Assembly (NCBI RefSeq): GCF_965225875.1
Contig: NZ_CBDDBS010000002.1
Coordinates: forward strand, 434,001 to 498,000
Reading direction: 5' to 3'
Origin: Haliscomenobacter sp965225875
GTDB taxonomy: Bacteria; Bacteroidota; Bacteroidia; Chitinophagales; Saprospiraceae
DNA length: 64,000 nt
The position numbers were made by a program, and so were the translations under genes. The notes beneath the pieces are model-generated. The model was not told the DNA's origin. It saw only the letters and a list, made by a program, of their open reading frames with translations, and did not search any database. This document shows positions 63,406 to 64,000 of the stretch, one piece after another. The first letter of the stretch is position 1, and the number at the start of each line of letters is the position of its first letter.

Positions 63406-63411
63406 TCGTTG

Positions 63412-63433
63412 GGGCAACCACGCAGGGTTGCCC
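63412..63433 (+). repeat. GGGCAACC hairpin repeat
   Basis: A stem GGGCAACC / GGTTGCCC (63412-63419 with 63426-63433) in the 45-bp gap between rhomboid and YdcF genes. It is the same family as the copies found inside the tricorn signal-peptide coding region. Confidence 0.85.
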
Positions 63434-63450
63434 GTACCAAAATAGGTGTT

Positions 63451-64000
63451 ATGTTTTTTTTCCTATCCAAAGCCTTATTGTTTTTGATTCGCCCAATGTT
63501 TTGGGTTATGATTCTGGCGTTTCTCGCATTCATCAGTAAACGAGCGGCCCGGCGTCGACGTTATGCCTTGATCTTGTTGGTCGTGTTGATATTGTTCAGC
63601 AATAGGGGTTTGTATGAGGCTGTTTGCGGCATGTGGGAATTGCCACCCCAAAAACTGACTCAATCTTACGATATAGGTATTTTGTTGGGCGGTTACAGCA
63701 ATTCCAATGGTTACCCTCAGGATGGGCGGCATCATTTCAACTCCAGTGTGAATCGCCTGACGCAAACTTTAGAGTTGTATCAGCAAGGCAAAATCAGGAA
63801 CATTTTGCTCACCGGAGGTTCTTCAAACATCATTACCAAAGGCAAGTTAGAATCGCAGGAGGTGGTTGACTTTGTAGAAGACATGGGGATTGACCGCAAA
63901 GTGGTGATTGTAGAACCGCAAGCCCGCAATACCTGGGAAAACGCCCAATTCTCCACGAAAATCATCAAGGCCAAATACCCTCAGGCCACCTGTCTGCTGA
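63451..64000 (+). CDS. YdcF/DUF218-family membrane protein (3' truncated by window edge)
   Basis: The frame opens at ATG 63451 and is still open at the window edge (183 codons visible). Two hydrophobic segments (about residues 5-28 and 38-50) precede the DUF218 domain: I-L-L-G-G-Y, L-L-T-G-G-S-S-N and E-P-Q-A-R-N-T-W-E-N-A. The family (YdcF, SanA, ElyC) acts in envelope-related processes and binds a nucleotide-like cofactor in one member. It follows the rhomboid gene by 45 bp, with a palindromic repeat between. It may start an operon extending beyond the window. Confidence 0.87.
   Translation, partial: MFFFLSKALLFLIRPMFWVMILAFLAFISKRAARRRRYALILLVVLILFSNRGLYEAVCGMWELPPQKLTQSYDIGILLGGYSNSNGYPQDGRHHFNSSVNRLTQTLELYQQGKIRNILLTGGSSNIITKGKLESQEVVDFVEDMGIDRKVVIVEPQARNTWENAQFSTKIIKAKYPQATCLL

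Noticed and set aside
1..64000. tRNA or rRNA genes and insertion sequences
   Set aside because: No cloverleaf-like, rRNA-like or transposase-coding segment was recognised by eye; a dedicated search could still find a small RNA.

Overview
The window looks like a chromosomal stretch of a Bacteroidota bacterium, probably of the Saprospiria/Haliscomenobacter type. The phylum call rests on a SusC/SusD pair, two proteins with type IX secretion (T9SS) sorting tails, a FISUMP lipoprotein, LytTR and HisKA_2 regulators, a TamB-like giant protein, and TAnnTTTG promoter elements. The lower rank is inference. No rRNA, tRNA, transposase, integrase or CRISPR array was seen.

Region 1 (1-13184, all minus strand, transcribed right to left) is an extracellular contractile injection system (eCIS, Afp/PVC type). 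It opens with a soluble histidine kinase and a LuxR-type response regulator. The order is then: DUF4255 tube cap, an unknown 424-aa protein, one sheath, two unknown helical Cys-rich proteins, two tube proteins, a DUF5908 small protein, an Afp7-like hub protein with an unusual Ala/Asn/Gln coiled-coil tail, a VgrG-like spike, a vanadium-dependent haloperoxidase-type enzyme, a PAAR tip, a gp25 baseplate protein, and the first codons of another gene. Gaps are mostly 2-70 bp, so it reads as one operon. The enzyme lodged between spike and tip is the most exciting item here. The remaining baseplate genes, tape measure, fibre and AAA+ ATPase would lie left of the window.

Region 2 (13390-36591) is mixed housekeeping and accessory content: DUF1611 and DUF2490 proteins, lactate monooxygenase-like enzyme, DUF2809, thioredoxin-like, S41 peptidase, MFS transporter, FAD monooxygenase divergent from a TetR regulator, GNAT, a LytTR two-component pair, FISUMP lipoprotein, two T9SS-exported HExxH proteins, a TonB-dependent receptor, a multidomain metallophosphoesterase and a zinc alcohol dehydrogenase.

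Region 3 (36910-48162) holds a TamB-like protein, an effector-associated-domain/nucleoside-phosphorylase fusion of the kind used in NLR-like immune systems, chorismate synthase, a secreted unknown, a VOC dioxygenase, an MmcQ/YjbR protein and an FAD oxidoreductase.

Region 4 (48563-64000) holds a tricorn-type protease, then a SusC-SusD-CRTAC1-haloperoxidase nutrient or oxidation locus, then RlmH, a rhomboid protease and a partial YdcF protein. Intergenic spaces across regions 2-4 are unusually rich in long, often perfect, inverted repeats of different sequence, found at every convergent gene end and several other boundaries. One palindromic repeat family appears to have been built into the signal peptide of the tricorn-type protease.
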